NCBI GenBank assembly: GCA_016715825.1
Contig: JADJXO010000001.1
Location: forward strand, 991,001-1,055,000
Source: Nitrospira sp.
Lineage (GTDB): Bacteria > Nitrospirota > Nitrospiria > Nitrospirales > Nitrospiraceae
DNA length: 64,000 nt
Direction of reading: 5' to 3'
In this document: in pieces, positions 44,279 through 52,679 of the stretch
Layout of the letters: each line of letters opens with the position of its first letter
Numbering within the stretch: position 1 is the first letter of the stretch
Translations under genes and position numbers: made by a program
Notes under the pieces: generated by a model
The model's database searches: none
What the model saw: only the letters and a program-made list of their open reading frames with translations
Told to the model about the DNA's origin: nothing

Positions 44279-45367
44279 ATGAATCGTGTGCTCATCCTTG
44301 GAGCCGGAAAGATCGGCTCACTCATTGCCTGCCTGCTGAATCAAACCAACCGGTATGAGGTTCATTTGGGCGACATGACGTTCGATGCGTCCAAGCAGTT
44401 GGTCGAACGTCTCGAGCTGGATCGGGTGACTCCCTGTTTGCTCGATGTGCGGCATCCCGACGCCGTCAGCACCTATCTTTCCACCCATCACTTCGATGCG
44501 ATTCTTTCGAGCCTTCCCTATTTCTGCAACCCCACAGTTGCCGGTCTCGCCTTAACCCATAATCTTCACTACTTCGACCTCACTGAAGATGTGGAGGTCA
44601 CGAACCAGATCAAAGTGCTCAGTACCGGAGCCAACCAGGCCTTCGTACCTCAATGCGGACTCGCACCAGGCTTTATTAGTATCGTCGCGCACGATCTCAT
44701 GACTCATTTTAAAACATTGGACATGGTCAAGATGCGGGTCGGTGCCTTGCCGGTGCATCCCAGCAACGCGTTGAAGTATTCGCTCACCTGGTCCACAGAC
44801 GGACTAATCAACGAATACGGCAATGTCTGCTATGGGATTGAAGAGGGAGAGAAAGTCCCTCTGCAGCCGCTCGAAGGATACGAGACCATCGAGCTCGATG
44901 GTCTGCTGTACGAGGCGTTCAATACGTCAGGAGGGTTGGGCACCTTGGCCGACAGTTATGCAGGAAGAGTCAGCACGATGAATTACAAAACGCTCCGCTA
45001 CCCTGGCCACTGTGAGAAAATTCATTTGTTGATGAAAGACCTCAAGCTCAACGAAGACCGCGAGACACTCAAACGAGTACTGGAACGTGCAATCCCTCAA
45101 ACCCTGCAAGACGTTGTGTTGATCTATGCGTCGGTGACAGGAACAAAGGACGGAGGTCTGTTCGAGGAGAATTACGCGAAAAAGATTTACCCACAATGCA
45201 TCAAGGGTACACTGTGGTCGGCGATTCAAGTGACAACCGCTTCCAGCGCGTGCTGTGTCATGGATCTTGTCTTGAACGACCCTGCGCAGTACCATGGATT
45301 TGTCACGCAGGAATCCATCTCGCTACAGACATTTGTGGACAACGAATTAGGAGCCTGTTTCCGATGA
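44279..45367 (+). CDS. Saccharopine dehydrogenase-family oxidoreductase
   Basis: A 362-residue enzyme. The N-terminal Rossmann motif VLILGAGKIGSLIA is at residues 4-17, and SSLPYFCNPTVAGLAL, LAPGFISIVAHDL, NALKYSLTWSTDGLINEY and AFNTSGGLGTLADSYAGRV follow, all characteristic of the Lys9/saccharopine reductase-type family used in lysine catabolism. It would oxidise saccharopine (or lysine) to 2-aminoadipate semialdehyde plus glutamate. Its stop overlaps the ATG of the aldehyde dehydrogenase by 4 bp, which argues for this pathway. Confidence 0.85.
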   Translation: MNRVLILGAGKIGSLIACLLNQTNRYEVHLGDMTFDASKQLVERLELDRVTPCLLDVRHPDAVSTYLSTHHFDAILSSLPYFCNPTVAGLALTHNLHYFDLTEDVEVTNQIKVLSTGANQAFVPQCGLAPGFISIVAHDLMTHFKTLDMVKMRVGALPVHPSNALKYSLTWSTDGLINEYGNVCYGIEEGEKVPLQPLEGYETIELDGLLYEAFNTSGGLGTLADSYAGRVSTMNYKTLRYPGHCEKIHLLMKDLKLNEDRETLKRVLERAIPQTLQDVVLIYASVTGTKDGGLFEENYAKKIYPQCIKGTLWSAIQVTTASSACCVMDLVLNDPAQYHGFVTQESISLQTFVDNELGACFR

Positions 45368-46893
45368 GCACCAATCACATCGCCTTAAGAGACCTGGGAA
45401 TCCAAGCCGTGAATTCAGGAGGAAGTACCGGTCATCACTGGTGGTCCGGGCGCAATGATGGGTCGCTCATCTCATCGATCAACCCTGCCACCGGGGAGCA
45501 AATCGCGGGAGTCTACCCTTGCTCAGCAGAGGATTATCAGCGGATCATGAAAGAATCCATTGAGGCATTTCGTACTTGGCGTCTGGTCCCTGCACCCAAA
45601 CGCGGCGACCTCGTTCGACTCATTGGCCAAGCGCTTCGAGAGAAAAAGGATCAGCTGGGCACGCTCGTCTCCCTGGAAGTCGGTAAGATCAAAGCGGAAG
45701 GAGACGGCGAAGTACAAGAGATGATCGACATGGCCGATTTTGCCGTCGGCCAGTCACGGATGCTCTACGGCGTCACGATGCAATCAGAACGGCCTGCTCA
45801 CCGGATGAGCGAACAATGGCACCCACTGGGGCCAGTCGGCGTCATCACAGCCTTCAACTTTCCCGTCGCAGTGTGGGCATGGAATGCCTTCATCGCCGCC
45901 ATTGCCGGGGATACTGTCATCTGGAAACCATCGCCGAAGGCCCCGCTCTGTGCCGTCGCCGTGCAACAGATTTGTAACCGCGTGATGCAGCAGCAAGGGT
46001 ATTCTGGGGTTTTTTCCTTATTCATCGCCGATCAACCGCCCCTCGCAGAGCAGATGGTACAGGATGAACGATTGCCTCTCATTTCATTCACCGGATCAGT
46101 TCCGGTAGGACGACGAGTGGCCGCGCTCGTCGGCCAGCGATTGGGACGGACGCTTCTGGAACTCAGCGGCAACAACGCCGTGATCGTCGACCAGACCGCC
46201 GACCTCGACATGGCGGTACGCGCCATCGTCTTCGGCTCTGTCGGGACCGCCGGCCAGCGCTGTACCACCACTCGGCGCGTGTTTATCCACGAGTCACGAT
46301 ATGAGGAACTCGTCGCCATGCTGGTGAAAGCCTATGCACAAGTCCAGATCGGTAATCCATTGGAGAAAGAAGTGCTGATGGGACCACTCATCGACCAGGT
46401 CGCTGTGGAGAACTATCGCACCGCCCTCGATGAGATCAAAACAGAAGGTGGCGAGATTCTGTACGGAGGACGCGTCCTGACTCGCCCTGGATATTTTGTC
46501 GAGCCGACGATCGTCCGAGCCAAGCATGACTGGCCGATCGTACAGCGTGAAACCTTTGCGCCGATCCTGTATGTCATGCCGTTCCAATCTATTGACGAGG
46601 CAATCGCGTTGCAGAACAACGTTCCACAAGGGCTCTCCTCGGCCATGTTTTCTAATGATATTCGGCATGGAGAGCAGTTTCTGTCGGCGGCTGGAAGCGA
46701 TTGCGGGATCGCCAATCTCAACATTGGCACGTCCGGGGCTGAAATCGGCGGTGCGTTCGGCGGAGAAAAGGACACCGGCGGAGGGCGCGAAGCAGGATCA
46801 GATTCCTGGAAGGCATACATGCGCCGCCAAACCAATACGGTCAATTGGGGAACAGAGTTGCCGCTGGCACAAGGTATTAAGTTTGGCCCATAA
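45364..46893 (+). CDS. ALDH7-type 2-aminoadipate semialdehyde dehydrogenase
   Basis: A 509-residue aldehyde dehydrogenase; the start at 45364 overlaps the preceding stop (ATGA). It has AFNFPVAVWAWNAFIAAIAGDTVIWKPS, the NAD loop SFTGSVPVGRRVA, the catalytic glutamate in LLELSGNN, the catalytic cysteine in GTAGQRCTTTRR, and a C-terminus NLNIGTSGAEIGGAFGGEKDTGGGREAGSD that is specific for ALDH7 (antiquitin). ALDH7 oxidises 2-aminoadipate semialdehyde/piperideine-6-carboxylate to 2-aminoadipate, matching the saccharopine dehydrogenase upstream. Confidence 0.93.
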   Translation: MSTNHIALRDLGIQAVNSGGSTGHHWWSGRNDGSLISSINPATGEQIAGVYPCSAEDYQRIMKESIEAFRTWRLVPAPKRGDLVRLIGQALREKKDQLGTLVSLEVGKIKAEGDGEVQEMIDMADFAVGQSRMLYGVTMQSERPAHRMSEQWHPLGPVGVITAFNFPVAVWAWNAFIAAIAGDTVIWKPSPKAPLCAVAVQQICNRVMQQQGYSGVFSLFIADQPPLAEQMVQDERLPLISFTGSVPVGRRVAALVGQRLGRTLLELSGNNAVIVDQTADLDMAVRAIVFGSVGTAGQRCTTTRRVFIHESRYEELVAMLVKAYAQVQIGNPLEKEVLMGPLIDQVAVENYRTALDEIKTEGGEILYGGRVLTRPGYFVEPTIVRAKHDWPIVQRETFAPILYVMPFQSIDEAIALQNNVPQGLSSAMFSNDIRHGEQFLSAAGSDCGIANLNIGTSGAEIGGAFGGEKDTGGGREAGSDSWKAYMRRQTNTVNWGTELPLAQGIKFGP

Positions 46894-46906
46894 ACGAGGG
46901 ACAGCC

Positions 46907-47503
46907 ATGGATCAAGCCCTTGCACTCGATGATCTCATGGAACGAATGGTAACCGATTACGTTGAGCGCAACCGTGCCGCCGGTGTTCTGAAGGCGACGC
47001 TCGACGAAACCGGCGTGGGCTTCACCCCGGTCATCGACCATGTCACCATCCGGACGCTTGATATCGATCGTGGGGCCGAACCCTTCGTCAAGCTGGGGTA
47101 TGTCTATGATGAAACCCTGCAGTACGACGATTGGTATGCGAAGGTGTACCGCAAGTCTGGCTATCCGGCCCTCTTCGTCGACCAGGCCTACCCGGATGAG
47201 CGGGGCAAGACCAGCATTATTCCCGGCTGGGTCAATAAATTCGGCGACAAGGTCTTCCACCACGTCGCCGTGCGCGTCGAGGATATTGAGCAGGCCGTCG
47301 CCCGCTTGAAACAGAACGGCGTCGTGTTTGCCGGCAACATCGTGGGAGAGCGAGGCGGCCATCTCCGGCAGATCTTTTCTTCACCGGAAATGATCGACGG
47401 CCAACCCTTCACCGTATTGGAGTTGGCGGAGCGGCACCGAGGCTACCTCGGATTCCTGCCGCCTCAAGCCGACAGCCTCATGAAATCTTCCCTCGGCCGC
47501 TAG
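46907..47503 (+). CDS. VOC-superfamily protein in the lysine-catabolism operon
   Basis: A 198-residue protein with GAGGG 6 nt before the ATG, 13 bp after the ALDH7 stop. It has VIDHVTIRTLDIDRGAEPFVKLGYVYDETLQ (first metal ligand His), a central KVFHHVAVRVEDIEQAVARLKQNGVVF (second ligand), and EMIDGQPFTVLELAERH, a VOC ligand glutamate. It may act on a 2-aminoadipate- or 2-oxoadipate-derived intermediate; VOC-type HglS enzymes work on 2-oxoadipate, but I cannot show homology to them here. Completes the three-gene operon. Confidence 0.78.
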   Translation: MDQALALDDLMERMVTDYVERNRAAGVLKATLDETGVGFTPVIDHVTIRTLDIDRGAEPFVKLGYVYDETLQYDDWYAKVYRKSGYPALFVDQAYPDERGKTSIIPGWVNKFGDKVFHHVAVRVEDIEQAVARLKQNGVVFAGNIVGERGGHLRQIFSSPEMIDGQPFTVLELAERHRGYLGFLPPQADSLMKSSLGR

Positions 47504-47551
47504 ACAACGGGCTGTGTCGATCTATCGACTTTCCTCCGGCACGTCGAACTC

Positions 47552-47788
47552 TCAAGCGATAAAGCGTCGCGCCGCCATGAACCGTTGTATACCGATCCCC
47601 ACGCACCCCACTCCCACCACGAGCGACAGCCCACCCAACGCCTGAAGGTAGGGATAATCCATCCACCACACAGCGAGGACGCCGACGATCACAAAACCTA
47701 ACGCAGTTCTGATATAAGCCGGCAGGGTGCGCTTATCGGCCAATTCAGTTCGCGGGTGGGCTAGTTGATCTCGAATCCGTGTATCCAC
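47552..47788 (-). CDS. DUF202/YidH-like small membrane protein
   Basis: A 78-residue protein from a GTG at 47788. ADKRTLPAYIRTALGF (about residues 17-32) is the DUF202 signature, with two transmembrane segments (about 28-45 and 50-68). Roles of this family are unknown. The ribosome site is weak, but the motif is clear. It lies 20 bp downstream of prfC on the same strand, so it may be co-transcribed with prfC. Confidence 0.75.
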   Translation of the reverse strand: MDTRIRDQLAHPRTELADKRTLPAYIRTALGFVIVGVLAVWWMDYPYLQALGGLSLVVGVGCVGIGIQRFMAARRFIA

Positions 47789-47807
47789 CGTTTCTCAAGC
47801 GAAGCCA

Positions 47808-49412
47808 CTAGCCCATGTCCCGCAACACATGATCCGGATTCCGATCCCGCGCGATCGTCTTCATCAACTGATCACCGAAGAGCACGACGACCCGATCGCG
47901 CTGGTCTTTGACGATCATCGAGGCGGACGGTGACTTGAACGTTGAAGGATCTCCTTCCAGCCATGCGCTGCAGGCAAACGGCAGGGCATCCAAGATCGTC
48001 TCCACACGGTACTCTTCGCGGAGTCGATACTGTAGCACCTCAAACTGAAGACGACCAACTGCGGCAATCAAGACCTCCTGATCGTTGAGACTTCGCATGA
48101 TCTGGACGGTACCCTCCTGCGCCATCTGAGTGAGTCCTTTGTCGAAGGACTTGCGTTTCCCGACATCGGTCGGCCTCAGACGCGCAAAGATTTCTGGCTG
48201 GAACTGCGGCAGCGGCTTAAAATTGAATCCGCCTGCCACCGAAACCGTATCGCCGATGGCAAACACGCCGGGGTTGATAATGCCGACAATATCACCCGGA
48301 TAGGCCTCTTCGACCGTGCTCCGCTCCTGCGCCACCAGACTATGCGGCCTCGCCAATCGAATCTCGCGATCCAACCGGTGATGTTTGACGACCATATCCC
48401 GTTCAAAACGGCCGGAACAGATCCGAAGAAATGCCGTGCTGTCGCGATGCTTTGGGTTCATGTTGGCTTGGAGTTTGAAGACATAGGCACTGAACGGCAT
48501 GTCGATGGGATCGACGGATCGCTCAGCCCCATCATCGCCATCCGCCGGTCGTGCACCGGGACTCGGCGCCAACTCCACGAACGCATCAAGAAAGTTTTCC
48601 ACCCCGAAATTCGTCAGGGCCGACGCAAAAAAGACAGGAGTGACCTCACCCTGAAGAAACTGCTTGCGTGTGAAGGTATTTCCAGCGATCTCCAACAACT
48701 CCAAATCGTGGAAAACCTCTTCCATCGTCTCGTGTGAAACTCGGCCGGTCGCGCCGAGTTCGGCCAAGGCCACTCGATTTGTCTCAACCTTCGTCGCCCC
48801 GCCATGCATGGTTCTGCTGAAGAGCTGCACCTGGTTATCGGCACGAGTCACAATACCCACGAAATCACTCCCGGACCCGATGGGCCAGTTGATGGCGCTG
48901 GCATGAATGTTCAAGGCCTGCTCGACCTCCGTCATCAAATCGAGAGGCGGACGTCCAGGCAAGTCCATCTTATTGATCAAAGTCAGCACAGGAATCCGCC
49001 GCATGCGGCACACCGCGAACAGCTTTCGGGTCTGTGTTTCAACACCCTTGGCCGCATCAATGACCATGATGGCACTATCCGCCGCCGTCAGCGTGCGATA
49101 GGTATCTTCAGAAAAGTCCTGGTGGCCAGGGGTATCAAGCAAATTAATGACCGCTCCTTTATAGGGAAACTGCATCGCGGAGGCTGTGATGGAGATTCCA
49201 CGCTCCTGTTCCATTCCCATCCAATCGGATGCCGTGGCCTTCCCCCCTTTGCGGCCCCGTACCATCCCGGCTGTTCGGATGAGCCCGGAGTACAAGAGCA
49301 ATTTTTCGGTCAAGGTCGTCTTGCCGGCATCGGGGTGACTGATGATGGCAAACGTCCTCCTTCGCGCAACGGCCGCAGCTAATTCACTCACAAATGAGGT
49401 ATCAGTTGTCAT
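47808..49412 (-). CDS. prfC: Peptide chain release factor 3
   Basis: A 534-residue translational GTPase from the ATG at 49412; a GTG seven codons upstream is the alternative. P-loop SHPDAGKTTLTEKLL, the RF3-specific insertion RGRKGGKATASDWMGMEQERGISIT, switch II DTPGHQDFSEDTYRTL and NKMD are all present. Domains II and III follow with LARPHSLVAQERSTVEEAYPGDIVGI. It recycles RF1/RF2 after peptide release. It differs from the EF-G-like gene at 8356, which has degenerate GTPase motifs. Confidence 0.97.
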   Translation of the reverse strand: MTTDTSFVSELAAAVARRRTFAIISHPDAGKTTLTEKLLLYSGLIRTAGMVRGRKGGKATASDWMGMEQERGISITASAMQFPYKGAVINLLDTPGHQDFSEDTYRTLTAADSAIMVIDAAKGVETQTRKLFAVCRMRRIPVLTLINKMDLPGRPPLDLMTEVEQALNIHASAINWPIGSGSDFVGIVTRADNQVQLFSRTMHGGATKVETNRVALAELGATGRVSHETMEEVFHDLELLEIAGNTFTRKQFLQGEVTPVFFASALTNFGVENFLDAFVELAPSPGARPADGDDGAERSVDPIDMPFSAYVFKLQANMNPKHRDSTAFLRICSGRFERDMVVKHHRLDREIRLARPHSLVAQERSTVEEAYPGDIVGIINPGVFAIGDTVSVAGGFNFKPLPQFQPEIFARLRPTDVGKRKSFDKGLTQMAQEGTVQIMRSLNDQEVLIAAVGRLQFEVLQYRLREEYRVETILDALPFACSAWLEGDPSTFKSPSASMIVKDQRDRVVVLFGDQLMKTIARDRNPDHVLRDMG

Positions 49413-49457
49413 AGTGGGTCGGCAGCATATCACATTCGTGTTGTCAGAAGAGGAACT

Positions 49458-49985
49458 TCACAGGAAAGATGAGTCTCCGAGATCTCCGTAGCCGGCCCGC
49501 TCTAATGCGCGGCGGACGGCATCCAGAACAGCGGGTCTATCGGCACACGGCAGAACAGATAGGTCTGGCAGCAGCTCGCTCTCAGTACCCGCTAATGCGT
49601 CGCAGGTCTCATACAAACCCTCGTGTCCCTCCTCAATGAGGTTGTGCTTCGCTAAGATCTTCTGGAGCGTGGCAACCAGATCGCCTGTAGGAGTCGGCAT
49701 GAGTAAGGCCGCGATGGCGCCGTGATCGAGGCGGAGCCTGGCGGCCAGTGCGAGCGGTTCCCCGCCTCTGAGACGTCGCGCGGTCGGCAACAGGATCTTT
49801 TCCTCCATCCCGATATGGCGAAGCAACCCAGATCGGAACTGATCATACGTCGGTTGATCAACTGGACCGCCTGAATGAAGAGCGGAGCGGAGGAGAGTTT
49901 CTAACCGACGATGGTCCTCTGTCAGAAACTGAGTCACCAGGCCATCGGTGTGATATCTTCGTGAAGACATCGAGTGGGTTGGCAT
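49458..49985 (-). CDS. Hemerythrin HHE domain protein
   Basis: A 175-residue protein with the hemerythrin-type cation-binding ligands in order: LTEDHRRLE (His near 25), RHIGMEEKILLP (His/Glu near 57-61), RLDHGAIAALL (His near 84) and KHNLIEEGHEGLYETCD (His/Glu near 111-118). The fold would bind an oxo-bridged di-iron pair that senses or stores O2 or NO, or repairs Fe-S clusters. The start could be the first ATG (49985) or the one at 49970. It lies 45 bp upstream of prfC on the same strand. Confidence 0.85.
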   Translation of the reverse strand: MPTHSMSSRRYHTDGLVTQFLTEDHRRLETLLRSALHSGGPVDQPTYDQFRSGLLRHIGMEEKILLPTARRLRGGEPLALAARLRLDHGAIAALLMPTPTGDLVATLQKILAKHNLIEEGHEGLYETCDALAGTESELLPDLSVLPCADRPAVLDAVRRALERAGYGDLGDSSFL

Positions 49986-50172
49986 ACAATTCGAAAAGGT
50001 TCAACTGCCATTCAACTCCGAATGCTGACACCAAGAATACAGGCTTAGATGGCACACATTCTACTCTCAGTGCGAGGCATGTGCGACCGGCGACGTTCAC
50101 ATGGCGGTACGCCAGCGTCATCGTGGCGAAGGCAACCATTTGAACGATCCGAAGCCATGAACGATGAGGCAG

Positions 50173-50373
50173 TTAGTTCCAGACAGCTTGTGCGTAGACT
50201 GCCACGGCGGAGATGCAGAAGATCGCGAGCGCTCCAAAGAATGAGGCGCTGAGGGAGAATGGTCCATATCTCTGAAAGGGTGGTCGCCGTGTGTGAGGAA
50301 ACCGCATGAGGCAGAATGTCACAAATGACGCCCCTGCCCCGATGAGTGCGAGCAGAATCTGATTCGATTCCAT
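50173..50373 (-). CDS. Small two-TM membrane protein
   Basis: A 66-residue product from the ATG at 50373 (GGTAGG upstream). Two hydrophobic helices: NQILLALIGAGASFVTFCLM (about 4-23) and SLSASFFGALAIFCISAVAVYA (about 41-62), separated by a basic PHTRRPPFQRYG loop that should face the cytoplasm. No family is recognised. It starts 22 bp after the L7/L12-like gene, suggesting one transcript. The 187 bp between it and the hemerythrin gene hold nothing recognisable. Confidence 0.55.
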   Translation of the reverse strand: MESNQILLALIGAGASFVTFCLMRFPHTRRPPFQRYGPFSLSASFFGALAIFCISAVAVYAQAVWN

Positions 50374-50394
50374 AGGCCTACCCACATCCCACGG

Positions 50395-50694
50395 CTAGAC
50401 TAAGAAGAACAATAACCCGGCACCACCAACAAGAAAGAAGATCACCCACCGAAACAATCCTTCTTGTGTATCCGCATGAGCCTCGACAAGTCGGCTTCTA
50501 AGAACCGGTTGTGTGTGCACATAGGCTTCGACGTGCTCTTTGGCTTCTTTCAATCCGATGTTCTGCTCCACACCAACCAGCGTAATGGCCTCAACAACCT
50601 GACCACGCCACAAAGCCGAGATCGCGGCCGGTGGGAGTATCGTGCACATAACGGAGGCTGTGGATACATTAGACTGCATCGAGGTGGAACGCAT
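50395..50694 (-). CDS. L7/L12 C-terminal-like motif fused to a membrane anchor
   Basis: About 99 residues (starts at 50694, 50679 or 50649 are possible; none has a clear ribosome site). The middle (LPPAAISALWRGQVVEAI and NIGLKEAKEHVEAY) matches the helix-loop-helix core of ribosomal protein L7/L12 C-terminal domains, where GLGLKEAKxxVE is the conserved signature. It ends in a C-terminal transmembrane segment (RWVIFFLVGGAGLLFFLV). The function is unknown: a membrane-tethered factor-binding module is possible, but the resemblance could also be structural convergence. Confidence 0.62.
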   Translation of the reverse strand: MRSTSMQSNVSTASVMCTILPPAAISALWRGQVVEAITLVGVEQNIGLKEAKEHVEAYVHTQPVLRSRLVEAHADTQEGLFRWVIFFLVGGAGLLFFLV

Positions 50695-50863
50695 GGGTGG
50701 ATCAAGTCTATCACTGCGAGATCAACCACCGAAGAGAAACTATGAATTGTGCCAGACGGAGATGGTGGAAGGGTTTCTGATAACAGCATGATTGGTGGTA
50801 ACAAATTCCACTCTTGCTTCATCTTTTTAGATTGTAGTCGTAGAATCTCACCAAGAGGTGGGT

Positions 50864-51709
50864 ATGTTTCTCCGATTGGTCTTAGTCGTCCTGGTCACTG
50901 TTCCCCTGAACCCTTGGGATACGGTAGGTTTCACCGAAACAACCAGAGTTCGCAATGAGTTGATCGGGCCTGTTCGTAGTGTCACGGTCAAAAAACACGG
51001 ATATTCTACCGTTGAAACCTATGATCGTGCAGGCCATCTCATCGAGGCCGTGCTCGACCTCACCCACGCCAATACGGCAACGCATTCCGTGTATCAGTAC
51101 AACCAGGATGGTCACCTACAAGAAGAGCTCGCCTTTGACCAGAGTGGACGAATCATCTATCGAAAACATGTCATGTACGCGAGAGACCCGGAAGGACGAG
51201 ACACGGCGTCGGTCACGGCATCCGATGACGGCCGCTTTCAGCATGCCGAGTTCTCGCGCTATGACCAACGAGGTCATCTCTGGGAACAGTTATCGGTGAG
51301 CAGTACGACTGGGCATAAAAGTCTCTTCGACATACAGGGTCATCGCATTTATTCGGCGTACTACCGCAAGGGAGAATTGCTCAATGAATTGAACCACCGA
51401 TATGACGTGCTGGGACGACTCCAGGAACTTATGAGTTACGATGGGCAGGGCACCCTCATCGGTCGAGTCCTCAACGACTACGACGAGGGCGGCAAACGCA
51501 TTCGATCGACCACCCACACATTTGGTCTTCCACAACCCCGTACTTGGATCACGACCTACGAATACGATTCGTTGGGCAACTGGATCAAAGAAGAGACGAC
51601 CGAACAATCCTCCTCCCAACCAGTCAGAGCTTTCACGATTCCGATTGTTGAGGAACGTACGATCCAATACTACGACGGCACCGACAGCGACGCGGTCACA
51701 CAGCCCTAA
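50864..51709 (+). CDS. Secreted RHS/YD-repeat-like protein
   Basis: A 281-residue protein from the ATG at 50864 with AGAGG upstream and an N-terminal signal segment (FLRLVLVVLVTVPLNPW). The rest is built from beta-hairpin YD-type units: ETYDRAGHLIEAVLDL, YQYNQDGHLQEEL, SRYDQRGHLWEQL, HRYDVLGRLQELMSYDGQGTLI and YEYDSLGNWIKEETT. This is a short, single-domain member without the toxin tip or the full RHS shell. Probably periplasmic or cell-surface; the function is unknown. Confidence 0.75.
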   Translation: MFLRLVLVVLVTVPLNPWDTVGFTETTRVRNELIGPVRSVTVKKHGYSTVETYDRAGHLIEAVLDLTHANTATHSVYQYNQDGHLQEELAFDQSGRIIYRKHVMYARDPEGRDTASVTASDDGRFQHAEFSRYDQRGHLWEQLSVSSTTGHKSLFDIQGHRIYSAYYRKGELLNELNHRYDVLGRLQELMSYDGQGTLIGRVLNDYDEGGKRIRSTTHTFGLPQPRTWITTYEYDSLGNWIKEETTEQSSSQPVRAFTIPIVEERTIQYYDGTDSDAVTQP

Positions 51710-51797
51710 GAGTTGGCACGCCGGTCGTCATATTTCTATGATGAAGTGATACTACCCGGAGATGGAAAGAAATAGGATACCCCTGTCATGGTAGGAA

Positions 51798-52223
51798 TCA
51801 GCACTGCATGTTCTTGTAGGTTATAAATGCCGAAACCGCCATGGTTTTTTCAACGCTTGTGAGGCCCGACACGTGATTCGTAATCAGCTGAAACTCCTTC
51901 AAGGTAAGAGCCCTTTTCTGGCCAAGCCATTTTCTTAATGGCGCCCAACAGGTGTCGAAGTGCTCAAACCACCACACAGGCGGTAGAGATCCGCCATCGA
52001 CTCCCTCTTGAACAGATGTGCGAATACCCAGAGTCTGGAGCGTCGGCTCGTAGGCTCTCTGGCTGGTGGCACTCCTGATCGGTTTCGACCCGACCTTCTC
52101 CATCGACCACACCCCACCTGCATCGAGGACAATGTGACTCGCTTGCGAGCTTCCTTTCGTTGAATCACTCGCAGTAGCGGGAACGAGCCATCCACGGAAT
52201 TGTCGGTTATCTACTAAATTCAC
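51798..52223 (-). CDS. Hypothetical protein, 141 residues, doubtful
   Basis: An open frame on the minus strand starting at a GTG without a good ribosome site. The amino-acid mix is protein-like (WFEHFDTCWAPLRKWLGQ, LTLKEFQLITNHVSGL), but no domain is recognised, and there is no neighbour context to support it. Possibly a real accessory gene, possibly a spurious frame. Confidence 0.35.
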   Translation of the reverse strand: MNLVDNRQFRGWLVPATASDSTKGSSQASHIVLDAGGVWSMEKVGSKPIRSATSQRAYEPTLQTLGIRTSVQEGVDGGSLPPVWWFEHFDTCWAPLRKWLGQKRALTLKEFQLITNHVSGLTSVEKTMAVSAFITYKNMQC

Positions 52224-52679
52224 AGAACGCTAGCTCCGCATGGTTGTGTCATTTGACAAGCAATCGAGGTGCCTAATAATTTTATTGTTGTTTGGTAATG
52301 GTTTGGAATGCCCTAATCAAAACCATTGTTGCACGAAAGCCATGATCGTGTGGCATCTGTACCACAATAGAACCTGAATAGAACCTTCTTCCTACTTCAC
52401 AGTTGCCATGTTCTTGTGATGTTCAAAGAGGAAACTGGACGGATGGCATCATTCTACTCGGAGAGATGTTTGTTCCTAGACGCTTACCGTGAATCGCGTA
52501 GCTGAGCATGTTTCGATATTGAACAGATTGCAACGGCGTCACATCAACAGGGCAGGAGCTTGTCAATTCGTTTCTCCAATTCACACATTCCGTAGAGATT
52601 GACCGATTAACGATATCTATATGTTGAGACCATACCAATTACTAAATCTGTTTTACAGTGAGACAGTCTATTTATGCGG
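52224..52679. other. 455-bp stretch without a convincing gene; orphan promoter-like site
   Basis: A TTGACA at 52253-52258 is followed after 15 nt by TAATAA, pointing right, but no gene on that strand follows. Just beyond it, AATGGTTT (52297-52304) pairs with AAACCATT (52320-52327). The region is AT-rich compared with the genes around it. It could encode a small RNA or be decayed DNA; nothing decisive is seen. Confidence 0.4.

Noticed and set aside
49858..50139. 93-residue minus-strand frame overlapping the hemerythrin start
   Set aside because: Overlaps the hemerythrin gene and has no ribosome site or domain.
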